DNA of 64,000 bases from contig NZ_JACHFN010000001.1 of the NCBI RefSeq assembly GCF_014201885.1, positions 124,001 to 188,000 on the forward strand, read 5' to 3'. Position 1 is the stretch's first letter; every line of letters begins with the position of its first letter. Shown here one piece after another: positions 26,720-42,421 of the stretch. The position numbers were made by a program, and so were the translations under genes. The DNA comes from Deinococcus budaensis. GTDB taxonomy: Bacteria > Deinococcota > Deinococci > Deinococcales > Deinococcaceae. The notes under the pieces are model-generated. The model saw only the letters and a program-made list of their open reading frames with translations, was not told the origin of the DNA and ran no database searches.

Positions 26720-27361
26720 TCAGCGGTTGAGCAGCTTGAAGGCGTGGTCGTTTTTCGTCCAGCCCGAGTTCAGGGCGTGGGTGATCCAGATCAGGGCCAG
26801 CGGCTCCAGCAGGCGGCTCTGGGTGATGTCGCCCAGGTCCACCACGCCCCAGCCGACGCTCTCCAGCAAGCGCGTCACGTCCGCTTTGGCCCCGGCATCG
26901 TTGCCGGCGATGAACATGTCCGGCTCGCCCCCGGTGAAGCCGCGCGGGTCGAGCATCGCCCCGGCGGTGACGCTGTTGAGCGCCTTGACCACCCGCGCCC
27001 CCGGAAGCCAGCCCTGCACCTGCTCGCCGCCCGAGGTGCTGAAGCCCAGGGCCAGGGCGGGTTTGCCCTCCGAGAAGTCCAGCGGATTGGTGATGTCCAC
27101 CACGACCTTGCCCTCCAGGTTCTCCCGTCCAGCCAGGTGCAGCGCCTCCCGCGTGCCCTCCCACTTCGTCGCCAGCAGCACCAGTTCCCCGAACGCGGCG
27201 GCTTCGGCGTTGGACGCGGCCCTCACCCCGGGATAGGTCCGCACGAACGCCTCCAGTTTGGCCGGATCGCGGGTGCCGATCATGGCCCCGTGTCCCAGCC
27301 GCACCAGACCGGCGGCGAGCTGCTGACCGACCATCCCCGAACCGATCACGCCGAAGTTCAT
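26720..27361 (-). CDS. NADP-dependent F420-reductase-like oxidoreductase
   Basis: 213 residues with a Rossmann N-terminus GVIGSGMVGQQLAAGLVRLGH and the NADP-preferring second strand IGTRDPAKL. VVVDITNPL and VVKALNSVTAGAM are typical of the FNO/NpdG family (F420H2:NADP oxidoreductase and its F420-independent relatives). The C-terminus carries LLEPLALIWITHALNSG. Deinococcus is not expected to make F420, so this is probably an NADP-dependent reductase of another substrate; that is inference. AACACT 5 nt before the ATG may be the -10. It is convergent with the phosphoesterase gene. Confidence 0.85.
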   Translation of the reverse strand: MNFGVIGSGMVGQQLAAGLVRLGHGAMIGTRDPAKLEAFVRTYPGVRAASNAEAAAFGELVLLATKWEGTREALHLAGRENLEGKVVVDITNPLDFSEGKPALALGFSTSGGEQVQGWLPGARVVKALNSVTAGAMLDPRGFTGGEPDMFIAGNDAGAKADVTRLLESVGWGVVDLGDITQSRLLEPLALIWITHALNSGWTKNDHAFKLLNR

Positions 27362-27407
27362 GCCCGAGTGTTCGCCCGCGCCGGGCCGGGGATTGTGAGC
27401 TTCCCGT

Positions 27408-28523
27408 CTACTCCTCCAGCCGCAGCACGTCCCCGAAGGGAAAGCCCTCGTTCTCCAGCCCGCCGGGCGGCACCACCCAGAGGGTCGGCATGGCGGGCGC
27501 CTCTGCTGGAAAGTCGCCGTAGCCGTCGCTGAGGTAGATCAGCACGTCGGGTTCGTGATCCTGCGCCAGCGCAAAGATCGGCCGGAAGTCGGTCCCGCCG
27601 CCGCCCTGCGGGTCGGGAATGGCGTCGCCGGGGCGCAGGTCATAGGGGCCGTACGCCTCGGTGTCGGCGTAGTAGAGGATCGCCCGCACGTGTGGGTAGG
27701 CACCCAGCACCCCCTGCACCTCGCCCACCAGCGCCCGCACCGCCGCGTCGTCCACGCTGCCGGAGGTGTCCACCGCGATGAGGGCGGTCAGCGACTCGTC
27801 GTCCAGCGCCTCCAGGTACAGCCCGCGCCCCACGAAGCGGCGGTCGAAGCCTCCGAAATCCACCGGCGTCCGGGCCAGAAAGCGCCACAGCTGCGCCCGC
27901 CAGTCCAGCCGCGCGGGGGCCAGCCGCGCGAGTTCGCGGTGCATCCCCAGCGGGTCGTGGCCGTGCTCGCCGCCCATGGCCTCCACGCTGCGGGCCTGGG
28001 CCAGCGCCTGCTGCCACTGCCGCGAGGCGCTCTGCCCCGGTTTGCTGCCCTTTGGCGGCGCGTCGGAGGGAGGGCCGTCGAGCAGGTCGTCCGCATCCTC
28101 GTCGCCCTCTCCGTCCTCCTGGCCCTCGGTGGCGGTGTAGACCTCCTCCACGCTGAGCTTCTCCAGGTGGTCGTCGCGCACCGCCCCCGGCGGCAGCGGC
28201 AGTCCGGCGGCGGCGACCATCCCGTTCACGATGGTGTCGGCGGCCCGGTTCCAGCGCCTGCGCTCACGTGGCCCCCGGCGCTCCACGTGCGAGAGCGCCG
28301 CGTGCAAGACCTCGTGCAGCAGCAGGCCGTCGAGCACGTCGGGCGGCAGGCTGGCCGCCACTTCCGGGTTCACGTACACCCGTTCGCCGTCGGTGCTCGC
28401 CGCCGCCACCTCGCGCGAGGGCACGAATTCGGCGTGCAGCAGCAGCGTGGCGAAGAAAGCCGACTTGCCGCGCAGGCGCAGGCGCGAGCCGGAGACGAGG
28501 CGCTGGAGGTCGGGGGAGGTCAT
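27408..28523 (-). CDS. DUF2201-type protein: putative metallopeptidase domain plus VWA-like domain
   Basis: 371 residues from ATG 28523 (GTG 28532 is an alternative). The N-terminal ~130 residues contain LLLHEVLHAALSHVERR, an HExxH-like zinc motif (HEVLH) with a further His, as in DUF2201_N. A low-complexity acidic linker (EGQEDGEGDEDADDLLD, ~140-155) follows. The C-terminal domain has the MIDAS-like ALIAVDTSGSVDD and LIYLSDGYGD of VWA-type folds. The upstream MoxR ATPase in the same direction is its usual partner. Such pairs are thought to act as chaperone-like or maturation systems; the target is unknown. A 13-bp inverted repeat lies between the two genes. Confidence 0.88.
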   Translation of the reverse strand: MTSPDLQRLVSGSRLRLRGKSAFFATLLLHAEFVPSREVAAASTDGERVYVNPEVAASLPPDVLDGLLLHEVLHAALSHVERRGPRERRRWNRAADTIVNGMVAAAGLPLPPGAVRDDHLEKLSVEEVYTATEGQEDGEGDEDADDLLDGPPSDAPPKGSKPGQSASRQWQQALAQARSVEAMGGEHGHDPLGMHRELARLAPARLDWRAQLWRFLARTPVDFGGFDRRFVGRGLYLEALDDESLTALIAVDTSGSVDDAAVRALVGEVQGVLGAYPHVRAILYYADTEAYGPYDLRPGDAIPDPQGGGGTDFRPIFALAQDHEPDVLIYLSDGYGDFPAEAPAMPTLWVVPPGGLENEGFPFGDVLRLEE

Positions 28524-28551
28524 GGGCGGCACCGGAGGCGGGAGGCGGTGC

Positions 28552-28597
28552 GCGGTGCGCGGGAAACACCAACCGCGTTCTGCGTCCCGCGCACCGC
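28552..28597. repeat. 13-bp inverted repeat between the MoxR and DUF2201 genes
   Basis: GCGGTGCGCGGGA (28552-28564) and its exact complement (28585-28597) flank a 20-nt loop inside the presumed operon. A related word (GGGAGGCGCGGTGCGCGG) occurs near 59445. It may be a dispersed repeat or an RNA-processing hairpin. Confidence 0.65.
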
Positions 28598-28602
28598 TCT
28601 CC

Positions 28603-29628
<1,026 letters not shown>

Positions 29629-29631
29629 GCC

Positions 29632-30156
29632 TCAAGGGTAGCGCCTGGGAGCAGGCGGGTTTTGCAAAGCGGGCAGGTCCGCTCCCAGCCGCCCGCCGAG
29701 TTCCGCCGCCGAATACGCCCGCGAAGGCAGCCGCAGCAACTTCAGCCCCGCCGACCGGAAGGCCACGTCCTTGACCGCGTCGCGGTGCTGTTGCTTCTCG
29801 CTGCCGTGGGAAGCCCCGTCGAGTTCGAGGGCCAGCACCGGGCGGAAAGCCTCGGCGGCGTTCACGATCAGGAAGTCCACGTGTTTGTCACGCAGGCGGG
29901 CATAGACCGCACCCCGCTGCGCCTCGGCCCTGATGCGAAAGAGGTCGTTCAGGCGCACGTTTGGAAAGACCCGGTAGGGTGTTCCCGCCAGCACCTCTTC
30001 CAGCACGCCGAAAAAAGCGTTCTCGTCGCGGCTGAAAAAGTAGCGTTTGACCTCTACCGGCAGGGCGTCGGGGACGGTGCTATTGGTCGGTTCCGGGACA
30101 GCAGCGGGTTTTTCCTTGACTCCGAACAGACTGGCGAGACAACCGAGGGGGGACAT
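29632..30156 (-). CDS. DUF2726-domain protein
   Basis: 174 residues from ATG 30156. Residues ~50-165 match DUF2726: a Lys/Arg-Tyr-Phe-Phe-Ser start (VKRYFFSRDENAFFGVLEEV), RVFPNVRLNDLFRI, then KHVDFLIVN and RPVLALELDGASHG. The D-x(n)-E-x-D pattern in the last two segments is that of the restriction-endonuclease-like fold, so a nuclease-like role is possible but unproven. The N-terminus SPLGCLASLFG is mildly hydrophobic. Reverse -10 TAAGCT (30164-30169) ends 7 nt before the ATG, supporting this short form. It sits upstream of the MoxR/DUF2201 pair on the same strand. Confidence 0.82.
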   Translation of the reverse strand: MSPLGCLASLFGVKEKPAAVPEPTNSTVPDALPVEVKRYFFSRDENAFFGVLEEVLAGTPYRVFPNVRLNDLFRIRAEAQRGAVYARLRDKHVDFLIVNAAEAFRPVLALELDGASHGSEKQQHRDAVKDVAFRSAGLKLLRLPSRAYSAAELGGRLGADLPALQNPPAPRRYP

Positions 30157-30277
30157 GGGCCGGAGCTTAGCGGGCGGCGCTTTCCTGCGTGGCTGCACAT
30201 CCGTGACTTTGGCTGACCTGCGTACAAGTGCGCCCGCATAAACTGTGCTCAGCCCCGAGCGCATCGTCGCCGCCCGC

Positions 30278-30300
30278 TATACTTTGACCCAGTTCAAAGT
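30278..30300 (+). promoter_or_regulatory. -10 box with overlapping perfect palindrome upstream of the FadF-like gene
   Basis: TATACT (30278-30283) is followed by ACTTTGA-N6-TCAAAGT (30281-30300), a perfect 20-bp palindrome with 7-bp arms. Covering the -10 and start point, it has the position of a repressor operator, and the size suits a TetR- or MarR-family protein. Confidence 0.65.
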
Positions 30301-30342
30301 TCTGGGTTCCCACGCCCTGCCCCACACCCCCAGGAGACCGCC

Positions 30343-33678
<3,336 letters not shown>

Positions 33679-33833
33679 GCGCCCCCGTCCCCTTCCCCAA
33701 CGCCGTCCACCCGGGCGGCGTTTTGCCGTGCTGCCCGCGAGAGACCCTGGTCGGCGTCGCGGGCGCGGCACCAAAACGCCTGCGGGCCGCCCCCCGCCGA
33801 CCGCTCCTGCACGGCCGCGCTAAGATCACCCCC

Positions 33834-34679
33834 ATGACCATCGCCATCGTCACGGACTCCACCAGCGACCTCAGCCCCGAGCTGTGCGCGCAGCACGGGA
33901 TTCGGAGTGTGCCGCTGTATGTGCTGTTCGACGGCAAGATGCACAAAGACGGCATCGACCTGAAGCCCGCCGAGCTGTTCGCGGGACTGAAGGCCGGGAA
34001 AAAGACTCCCTCGACCTCCCAGCCCAGCCCCGCCGAGTTCGCCGAGGTGTACCGGGAGGCGCTGGAGACGGCCGATGAGGTGCTGAGCGTGCATATCAGC
34101 GGGCAGCTCTCGGGGACGGTGGGCAGCGCGCGGCTGGCGGCGCAGGACTTCGGGGGCCGGGTGACGGTGGTGGACAGCCACCTCGTCACGCTGGGGCTGG
34201 GGATGCAGGCGCTGCGGGCGGCGCAGCGGGCGCGCGAGGGCCGCAGCATGGCCGAGATCGTCTCCGAACTCGAACGGGTCGCGGCGCAGGCCGACATCCG
34301 CTTCACGGTGGACACCCTGGATTTTCTGCGGATCAACGGGCGCATCGGCGGGGCCGCCGCGCTGCTGGGCGGCCTGCTGAACATCAAGCCGATCCTGACC
34401 GTCCGGGCCGGGCGGGTCGAGTCCGCCGGGCGGGTGCGCGGGCACAAAAAGGCCATGCAGGACATCATCGGTCACGTCGGCAAGTACGTGGCGGCGCACC
34501 CGGGCGCGCGGGTCGCCCTGCTGTGCACCGTGGGCGGCGAAGGCTACTTGCAGGAGGTCCGCGCGGGGCTGTCGGGCCTGACCTTCGAGGACATGGGGGA
34601 CCACCCCATCGGGGCGGTCGTCGCCACCCACACCGGCCCGGGGACGGTCGGCGCGATTCTCGAACCCCTCTCGGCGTAG
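33834..34679 (+). CDS. degV: DegV-family fatty-acid-binding protein
   Basis: 281 residues. DegV (FakB-like) proteins bind a fatty acid for phosphorylation by FakA. The N-terminus [15 protein letters not shown] is the family signature, [11 protein letters not shown] is the lipid-head loop, and [14 protein letters not shown] and [15 protein letters not shown] with NIKPILTV are typical. A FakA kinase is not in this window. TAAGAT (33821-33826) ends 7 nt before the ATG, giving a leaderless start and ruling out longer in-frame starts that would run back into the upstream gene. The next gene follows after 4 bp, so the two are probably cotranscribed. Confidence 0.95.
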   Translation: MTIAIVTDSTSDLSPELCAQHGIRSVPLYVLFDGKMHKDGIDLKPAELFAGLKAGKKTPSTSQPSPAEFAEVYREALETADEVLSVHISGQLSGTVGSARLAAQDFGGRVTVVDSHLVTLGLGMQALRAAQRAREGRSMAEIVSELERVAAQADIRFTVDTLDFLRINGRIGGAAALLGGLLNIKPILTVRAGRVESAGRVRGHKKAMQDIIGHVGKYVAAHPGARVALLCTVGGEGYLQEVRAGLSGLTFEDMGDHPIGAVVATHTGPGTVGAILEPLSA

Positions 34680-34683
34680 GCAC

Positions 34684-35865
<1,182 letters not shown>

Positions 35866-35892
35866 GTGCGGGGCTGGGCAGGCGAACCGGCG

Positions 35893-36909
35893 TCAGGAGG
35901 CGGGCGCCGCCGCGTCGGCCCGGCCGAGTTCCGCCGTGATGGCCTCGTCCAGCCGGGCGCGCACCTCGGCGTAGGGGAGGGCCAGCGAGGCCCCCGCCGC
36001 CGGGACGTGGCCGCCGCCCCCCAGCGCCACCGCGATGTTCTGGGCGCTGACGCCCCCACGCGAGCGCAAGGAGAGCTTGACCCGGTCCCCGAAATCCTTG
36101 ACCATCACGGCCAGGACCGAGCCTTCGGCGCCGCGCAGCAGGTTCACGTAGGACTCCACGTCCTCCCAGGAGGATCCAGCCCGGTCGAGCATCGCGTCGT
36201 CCACCCGCGCCAGCACCACCCGGCCGCCGTGCAGGAACTCCAGGGTGTCCAGCACCTCGCGCAGCAGCAGGTAATAGGAGCGCGGGTTCTGGCCGAGCTG
36301 GTCGTTGAGCCAGCCCAGCCGCGCCCCGTGCGCCCGCAGCCGCGCGGCGACCTCGAAGGTCTGGGGCGTCACGCTGTCGAAGCGGAAGTTGCCCGTGTCG
36401 GTGGTCAGCCCCAGCATCAGCGGCGTGGCGATGGCTTCCGACCACGGCGCTCCGAGCGCGTCCACCACCTCGGCCACCATCATCGCGGTGGCGGGGCGGC
36501 CAGGGTCCACCAGCAGCGCGTCGGCGCGGCGCAGGTTGGTGCCGTGGTGGTCGATGTTCACGACCTCGCCCGCAAAGGCCCGCAGGTCCGCGCCCGCCAC
36601 CCGGCCGGGGTCGTTGTTGTCCACGTCGAGCACGGCGGCCAGCGCCTGCGGGGGCCAGGCTTCCAGCCGGGGGCTGATCTCGCCCGGCTGCGGCAAGAAG
36701 CGCAAGAAGCGCGGCACGTCCATCGGCGCGACCACCGTCTTGCCCAGCGCCCGCAGCGCCCGCGTCAGGCCCAGGACGCTGCCCAGCGCGTCGCCGTCGG
36801 GATTCTCGTGCGTGAGGACCACGATGGGGCCAGCCTGCTCCCGCAGCTTGGCCGCGACCGCCGCGACATCCTGGGCGTAGCGGGGGGCCGCGTCGTTCAT
36901 GCCGTTCAT
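35893..36909 (-). CDS. nrnA: DHH/DHHA1 phosphoesterase, NrnA-like oligoribonuclease/pAp phosphatase
   Basis: 338 residues from ATG 36909 (a second ATG at 36900). Motifs: VLTHENPDGDALGSVLGL (DHH motif I), AAVLDVDNNDPGRV (II), NIDHHGTN (III, the DHH itself), TDTGNFRF (IV), and the DHHA1 glycine motif GGGGHVPAAG. NrnA-type enzymes degrade 2-5-nt RNA (nanoRNA) and dephosphorylate pAp. In Deinococcus a related DHH protein is RecJ, but this one is far too short. Reverse -10 TATACT (36917-36922) ends 7 nt before the ATG, so a leaderless mRNA is expected. It is convergent with the beta-lactamase-like gene. Confidence 0.92.
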   Translation of the reverse strand: MNGMNDAAPRYAQDVAAVAAKLREQAGPIVVLTHENPDGDALGSVLGLTRALRALGKTVVAPMDVPRFLRFLPQPGEISPRLEAWPPQALAAVLDVDNNDPGRVAGADLRAFAGEVVNIDHHGTNLRRADALLVDPGRPATAMMVAEVVDALGAPWSEAIATPLMLGLTTDTGNFRFDSVTPQTFEVAARLRAHGARLGWLNDQLGQNPRSYYLLLREVLDTLEFLHGGRVVLARVDDAMLDRAGSSWEDVESYVNLLRGAEGSVLAVMVKDFGDRVKLSLRSRGGVSAQNIAVALGGGGHVPAAGASLALPYAEVRARLDEAITAELGRADAAAPAS

Positions 36910-37059
36910 GGGGCCGAGTATAGGGGCGCGGCTGAGCTTCACCCGGGCGGCCCGGTTCCCCCTCCCCGCCCGGCTGTCCGCCTGCGCCCTGCATCTGAAC
37001 AGCTGCGTCTGAACAGCGCCGCCGCGCCCCCCCGCCCCCTGCGCCACAATGCCGGGCAT

Positions 37060-37692
<633 letters not shown>

Positions 37693-37714
37693 CCCTGGGT
37701 CCTGACCTGCTGCG

Positions 37715-37764
37715 GTGGTGTACCTGCCGGTGTGGTGTACCTCGGGGCACGCCGGGTACACCAC
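37715..37764. promoter_or_regulatory. Three GntR-like operator sites upstream of isocitrate lyase
   Basis: GTGGTGTACCT occurs at 37715-37725 and 37732-37742 (17-bp period), and its inverse GGGTACACCAC at 37754-37764. Copies 2 and 3 form a 10-bp-arm inverted repeat with a 13-nt loop. The core TGGTGTACC(T/C) resembles GntR-family sites (TGGTNNACCA). A possible -10 CACAAT follows at 37789-37794. Confidence 0.6.
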
Positions 37765-37977
37765 GCCGCAGCCGGGGTGAGGTTCCCCACAATGGGCCTA
37801 GGCCAGCCAGGGAGGCGCCCCACCACGCCGGGGCCGTCCCCACGCGCCGCATCCGCCCCCCGCAGCCTGTCCGCCCCTCCTTATTCCGCGCCTGAACTGG
37901 CGTCCACCTGTGTTCCTCCCCCCTTCCTCGCCCCACCCGGCGAGGAGCCGCCGCCCCCACCCTCCGAGGAGACCCCC

Positions 37978-39306
<1,329 letters not shown>

Positions 39307-39332
39307 GGGGGAGGGCGGCCAGCTTCCAGCGG

Positions 39333-39345
39333 CCAGCCGCCAGCG
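39333..39345. repeat. CCAGCCGCCAGCG repeat, second copy at 9270-9282
   Basis: The same 13-mer follows the fadA stop (9270-9282) and the aceA stop (39333-39345). Both copies lie within 40 bp downstream of a gene in a run of CCAGC-like words, so it is probably a dispersed repeat. Confidence 0.5.
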
Positions 39346-39451
39346 AAAGCGCTCACGTTAGGATCGCCGGGGGGAGGGGAGAGCCGTGGGGAGGTTCTTC
39401 CCTTCGGTGTTGGCGTCACCCCAGTGTCATGCGGGGTTCGTAGCCTGGGGC

Positions 39452-39964
39452 ATGGTTGCACTTCTGCTGGCTGCCCTCGCGTCCGCCCAGCCGGTCTCGG
39501 TGTCTTTTCCTGAGGGAGCAGTGGTTCGCGTGTCCCCACCAACCGAGCCTGAAGCCGACGACGTGAATTGGTCTCAAATTGAGACGCTCTATGCGCCCAG
39601 TAAGCGGGCGGCAGCCGTGCGCTTTTGCTGGGAAAGGCTGCGCTTTACCGGCTGCTCCGTCCGCCTTGTTTCGCCCGGCCGCCCACCACTGACTCTGAAA
39701 AACAGTGATGTGCTGAGTCTCCTCTGGACGACAGACGGACGATTTCTCCTGGGGGCAGGACGCAACACATTGAGACTCTGGAATATGCGGGGTGGCACTC
39801 GGGCCGTGGTTCCTGGGAGCGAGATAGAGGGTGATCCCCCGCTGGGGCTGGGCAAAAACAGCGCCTGTGTGCGTACTGGTGGAGAGGTGACTCGGTATGC
39901 GGTCCCCAGTTTGAAGCTGATGGGTCGGCAGACCGTCTCCTCTGACCTCTGGTTTTGCCGTTGA
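39452..39964 (+). CDS. Secreted protein with WD40-like blade (paralogue 1)
   Basis: 170 residues from ATG 39452. MVALLLAALASAQPV is a short signal peptide. Residues ~60-75 contain a Cys pair (RFCWERLRFTGCSV), and a WD40-like segment LLWTTDGRFLLGAGRNTLRL followed by WN lies near residue 90. A third and fourth Cys are near the C-terminus (ACVRTGG, LWFCR). The next gene encodes a clear paralogue with the same order of Cys pair and blade. TAGCCT (39441-39446) ends 5 nt before the ATG. GC content is visibly lower than in flanking genes. The function is unknown. Confidence 0.65.
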   Translation: MVALLLAALASAQPVSVSFPEGAVVRVSPPTEPEADDVNWSQIETLYAPSKRAAAVRFCWERLRFTGCSVRLVSPGRPPLTLKNSDVLSLLWTTDGRFLLGAGRNTLRLWNMRGGTRAVVPGSEIEGDPPLGLGKNSACVRTGGEVTRYAVPSLKLMGRQTVSSDLWFCR

Positions 39965-40013
39965 AGTTGGGATTGGGTCACCCCGCCGTCATGCAGCCTG
40001 CGTAGGGTGAGGC

Positions 40014-40622
40014 ATGCTCGCGCTTCTGCTGGCTTTGACTGCTCCGCAAGGTGGCTCCCTGACCATCGGCTTCGGGGCGGCAGGCTCGGTCAAAATCGAT
40101 GGCCTGACGCCCTGGTACGACGAACGGGTTTATCACGACCCGCCGCTGATGTCCCCGCGTGGGGACGCGGCGGCGCTCCGCTTTTGCCACGATTTCGCCA
40201 AGTACCAGCCTTGCACGGTGTACTTGGCGCAGCCCGGTCAACCCGTCCAGACGCTCAAAAACAGCAACGTGCAGCGCCTCCTCTGGACCGGAGACGGCCA
40301 GTACTTGATCGGGGCAGGGGCGAACACGGTGCGGTTATGGAACCTGTCCGCTGGTGGCAGGGCCGCCGTACCCTATCCGGTCCTGACGGGCAAGCAGCGG
40401 AGCGTCTCACAGATCGAGCGGTTGTGGTTCCGGGACCGCGACCTGTGCGTGGCGATGAGCAGCGAGGTATTCGGCCCGAACGGTGGATACGCCACTGGAC
40501 GGCTCACCACGACGACCCGCTACGCCCTCCCGACCCTCCAACCGCTCACCGTGACCACCCTTGAAGGCAGCAAAAAAGAGGCGGAGTGCCGCCCCTCCAC
40601 CTCGTCGGCCCTCTGGCCGTGA
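40014..40622 (+). CDS. Secreted protein with WD40-like blade (paralogue 2)
   Basis: 202 residues starting MLALLLALTAPQGGSL, a signal peptide. The layout matches the preceding gene: Cys pair (RFCHDFAKYQPCTVYL), the Asn-Ser element LKNSNVQRLLW aligned with LKNSDVLSLLW, then WTGDGQYLIGAGANTVRLWN aligned with the blade of paralogue 1. The C-terminus is longer and includes LCVAMSSEVFGPNGG. TAGGGT (40003-40008) ends 5 nt before the ATG, and upstream bases share the TCACCCC/GTCATGC words of paralogue 1's promoter, so the promoter was duplicated too. A single WD40-like blade cannot form a propeller alone. The role is unknown. Confidence 0.65.
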   Translation: MLALLLALTAPQGGSLTIGFGAAGSVKIDGLTPWYDERVYHDPPLMSPRGDAAALRFCHDFAKYQPCTVYLAQPGQPVQTLKNSNVQRLLWTGDGQYLIGAGANTVRLWNLSAGGRAAVPYPVLTGKQRSVSQIERLWFRDRDLCVAMSSEVFGPNGGYATGRLTTTTRYALPTLQPLTVTTLEGSKKEAECRPSTSSALWP

Positions 40623-41084
40623 TTATTCCTTCCCCACCTCATCATGCCCGTCGTCCCGCTGCTCCAGCCGGAAGCCGTGCGGCAGAAAGTCGCGCACGTG
40701 CCCGCTGACCACGTCGCCGTGCTGGTTGGTGCAGACCACCCGGGCGTCCGGGGCGAACTCGAACAGCACCTGACGGCAGGCGCCGCAGGGGCTGGCGGGC
40801 GGGGAGGCTTCCGAGTACACCACGATATCGGTGAACTCGCGCCCTCCGGCGGTCGCCATCGCCTGCACCGCCGACTGCTCGGCGCAGCGGCCCAGGCCGT
40901 AGCTAGCGTTCTCGACGTTGGCGCCGAAATAGACCTGGCCCTCTGGCGTGCGCAGGGCCGCGCCCACCCGGAAGCGGCTGTAGGGGGCGTAGGCCTGCTT
41001 GAAGGCGGCTTTTGCGCCGTCGAGCAGTTGGGGGTCGGGGGTCAGGCCCAGGGGATTGTCGTCGGTCACGGGAATGCTAGTCAC
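40623..41084 (-). CDS. cdd: Cytidine deaminase
   Basis: 153 residues from GTG 41084; a second GTG at 41069 is possible. It deaminates cytidine and deoxycytidine in pyrimidine salvage. The zinc site is complete: VENASYGLGRCAEQSAV (CAE with catalytic Glu) and SPCGACRQVLFEF (PCxxC). YAPYSRFRVGAAL at the N-terminus is the usual substrate segment. The start lies inside the end of the CNNM transporter gene (8-bp overlap), so the two are translationally coupled, an arrangement found in many bacteria next to ybeY and dgkA. It is convergent with, and abuts, the secreted paralogue 2 gene. Confidence 0.94.
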   Translation of the reverse strand: MTSIPVTDDNPLGLTPDPQLLDGAKAAFKQAYAPYSRFRVGAALRTPEGQVYFGANVENASYGLGRCAEQSAVQAMATAGGREFTDIVVYSEASPPASPCGACRQVLFEFAPDARVVCTNQHGDVVSGHVRDFLPHGFRLEQRDDGHDEVGKE

Positions 41085-42417
41085 GGGAATGTTCCTCCTG
41101 CACGCCAAAGACCATGACCTCGGGGGCGCGCTCGACCCGCACCCGGGTGACGCGGCGCTGGTCGGCCTCCTCGACCGTGAAGGCCCAGCCCCCGTGCACG
41201 AAGCTCTGGCCGACCTCCGGAATGTCCCCGAAATGGCTGGTCATGAACCCCGAGAGGGTATCGTACTCGCCGTCGCCGTCTTCCAGGTTGCTGCCCAGCC
41301 GCTCCTCGACCTCGCCCACGGTGAGAGAAGCGTCCATCAGGTACAGGCCTTCGCCCAGCACCTCGATCAGGGCCACCTCCTCATCGTCGGTCTCGTCGTA
41401 GATCTCGCCCACGATCTCTTCCAGGGCGTCTTCCAGCGTGACCAGGCCCGAGGTGCCGCCAAACTCGTCTACCACGATGCTCAGGTGCGACTTCTTCTCG
41501 CGCATCTTGGCCAGCAGGTCCTTGATCTTCATGCCCTCCGGCACGAAAAAGACCGGGCGCATCACGTCCGCGATCAGGGTCTCGTCCAGCATGTCGAGGT
41601 GCCGCAGCATGTCGGAAGTGTGCGCGATCCCCACAATGTTGTCGGCGGTGTCCTGATACACCGGCACCCGCGAGTAGCCGTGTTCGGTGTTCAGCTCCAG
41701 CAGCCTCCTGAGCGGGCTGGCGCCGTCCACCAGCACCATGTCGATGCGCGGCGTCATCACCTCGCGCACGGTGGTGTCGGACAGATCGAAGACGTTGTAG
41801 ACGAGTTCTTTCTCGTCGTCCTCCAGCACGCCTTCCTGGCTCGACGCGCCGACGATCATGCGGATTTCCTCTTCCGAGTAGGCCGCGTGGTGCCCGGCGA
41901 CCCCGCGCAGGCCGAACATGCGGACCACGCCGTTGCCCATCGCGTTGAGGCCCACGATGGCCCACTTGAAGACGGCCGTAAAGATCAGCAGTGGCCGGGT
42001 GACCAGCAGGGACACCTGCTCGGAGCGCTGCAAGGCCCACGACTTGGGCGCCAGCTCCCCGAACACGATGTGCAAGATCGTGCTGATGGTAAAGGCGATG
42101 CCAAAGGACAGCGCCGTGATCTGCCCCTCACTGAGGGCCGTGTCGCCCAGCAGCGGGTGAACGAGGTGCTCGATGGCAGGCTCGGCCACAAAACCGATAC
42201 TCAGCGAGGCCATGGTGATGCCGAGCTGGGTCGCAGCGATATACAGGTCGAGGTTTTTCAGGGCGCCCTGGGTCGCGCGGGCGGTGACGTTGCCCTCGTC
42301 GGCCAGCTGGTCGATGCGGGTGCGCCGCACGCTGACCAGCGCGAACTCCGCCGCGACGAAAAACCCGTTCAGGAGGACCAGCACGAAGAGGGCAACGATG
42401 CCGAGAAAGTCATTCAT
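41077..42417 (-). CDS. CNNM/CorC-family transporter (DUF21 + CBS pair + CorC_HlyC)
   Basis: 446 residues from ATG 42417. The N-terminal DUF21 domain has four TM segments (FLGIVALFVLVLLNGFFVAAEFALV at the start, then ~65-85, 100-125, 135-160). Two CBS motifs follow (VREVMTPRIDMVLVD..., VMRPVFFVPEG...), then the C-terminal CorC_HlyC domain (LMDASLTVGEVEERLG). Family members transport or sense Mg2+/Co2+; hemolysin is an older label. Unusually, it has its own promoter (reverse TTGCAC-N16-TTTACT, 42523-42550) and a ~100-nt leader with two strong hairpins, one ending 4 nt before the ATG. cdd overlaps the 3' end. Confidence 0.92.
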   Translation of the reverse strand: MNDFLGIVALFVLVLLNGFFVAAEFALVSVRRTRIDQLADEGNVTARATQGALKNLDLYIAATQLGITMASLSIGFVAEPAIEHLVHPLLGDTALSEGQITALSFGIAFTISTILHIVFGELAPKSWALQRSEQVSLLVTRPLLIFTAVFKWAIVGLNAMGNGVVRMFGLRGVAGHHAAYSEEEIRMIVGASSQEGVLEDDEKELVYNVFDLSDTTVREVMTPRIDMVLVDGASPLRRLLELNTEHGYSRVPVYQDTADNIVGIAHTSDMLRHLDMLDETLIADVMRPVFFVPEGMKIKDLLAKMREKKSHLSIVVDEFGGTSGLVTLEDALEEIVGEIYDETDDEEVALIEVLGEGLYLMDASLTVGEVEERLGSNLEDGDGEYDTLSGFMTSHFGDIPEVGQSFVHGGWAFTVEEADQRRVTRVRVERAPEVMVFGVQEEHSRD

Positions 42418-42421
42418 GGGT

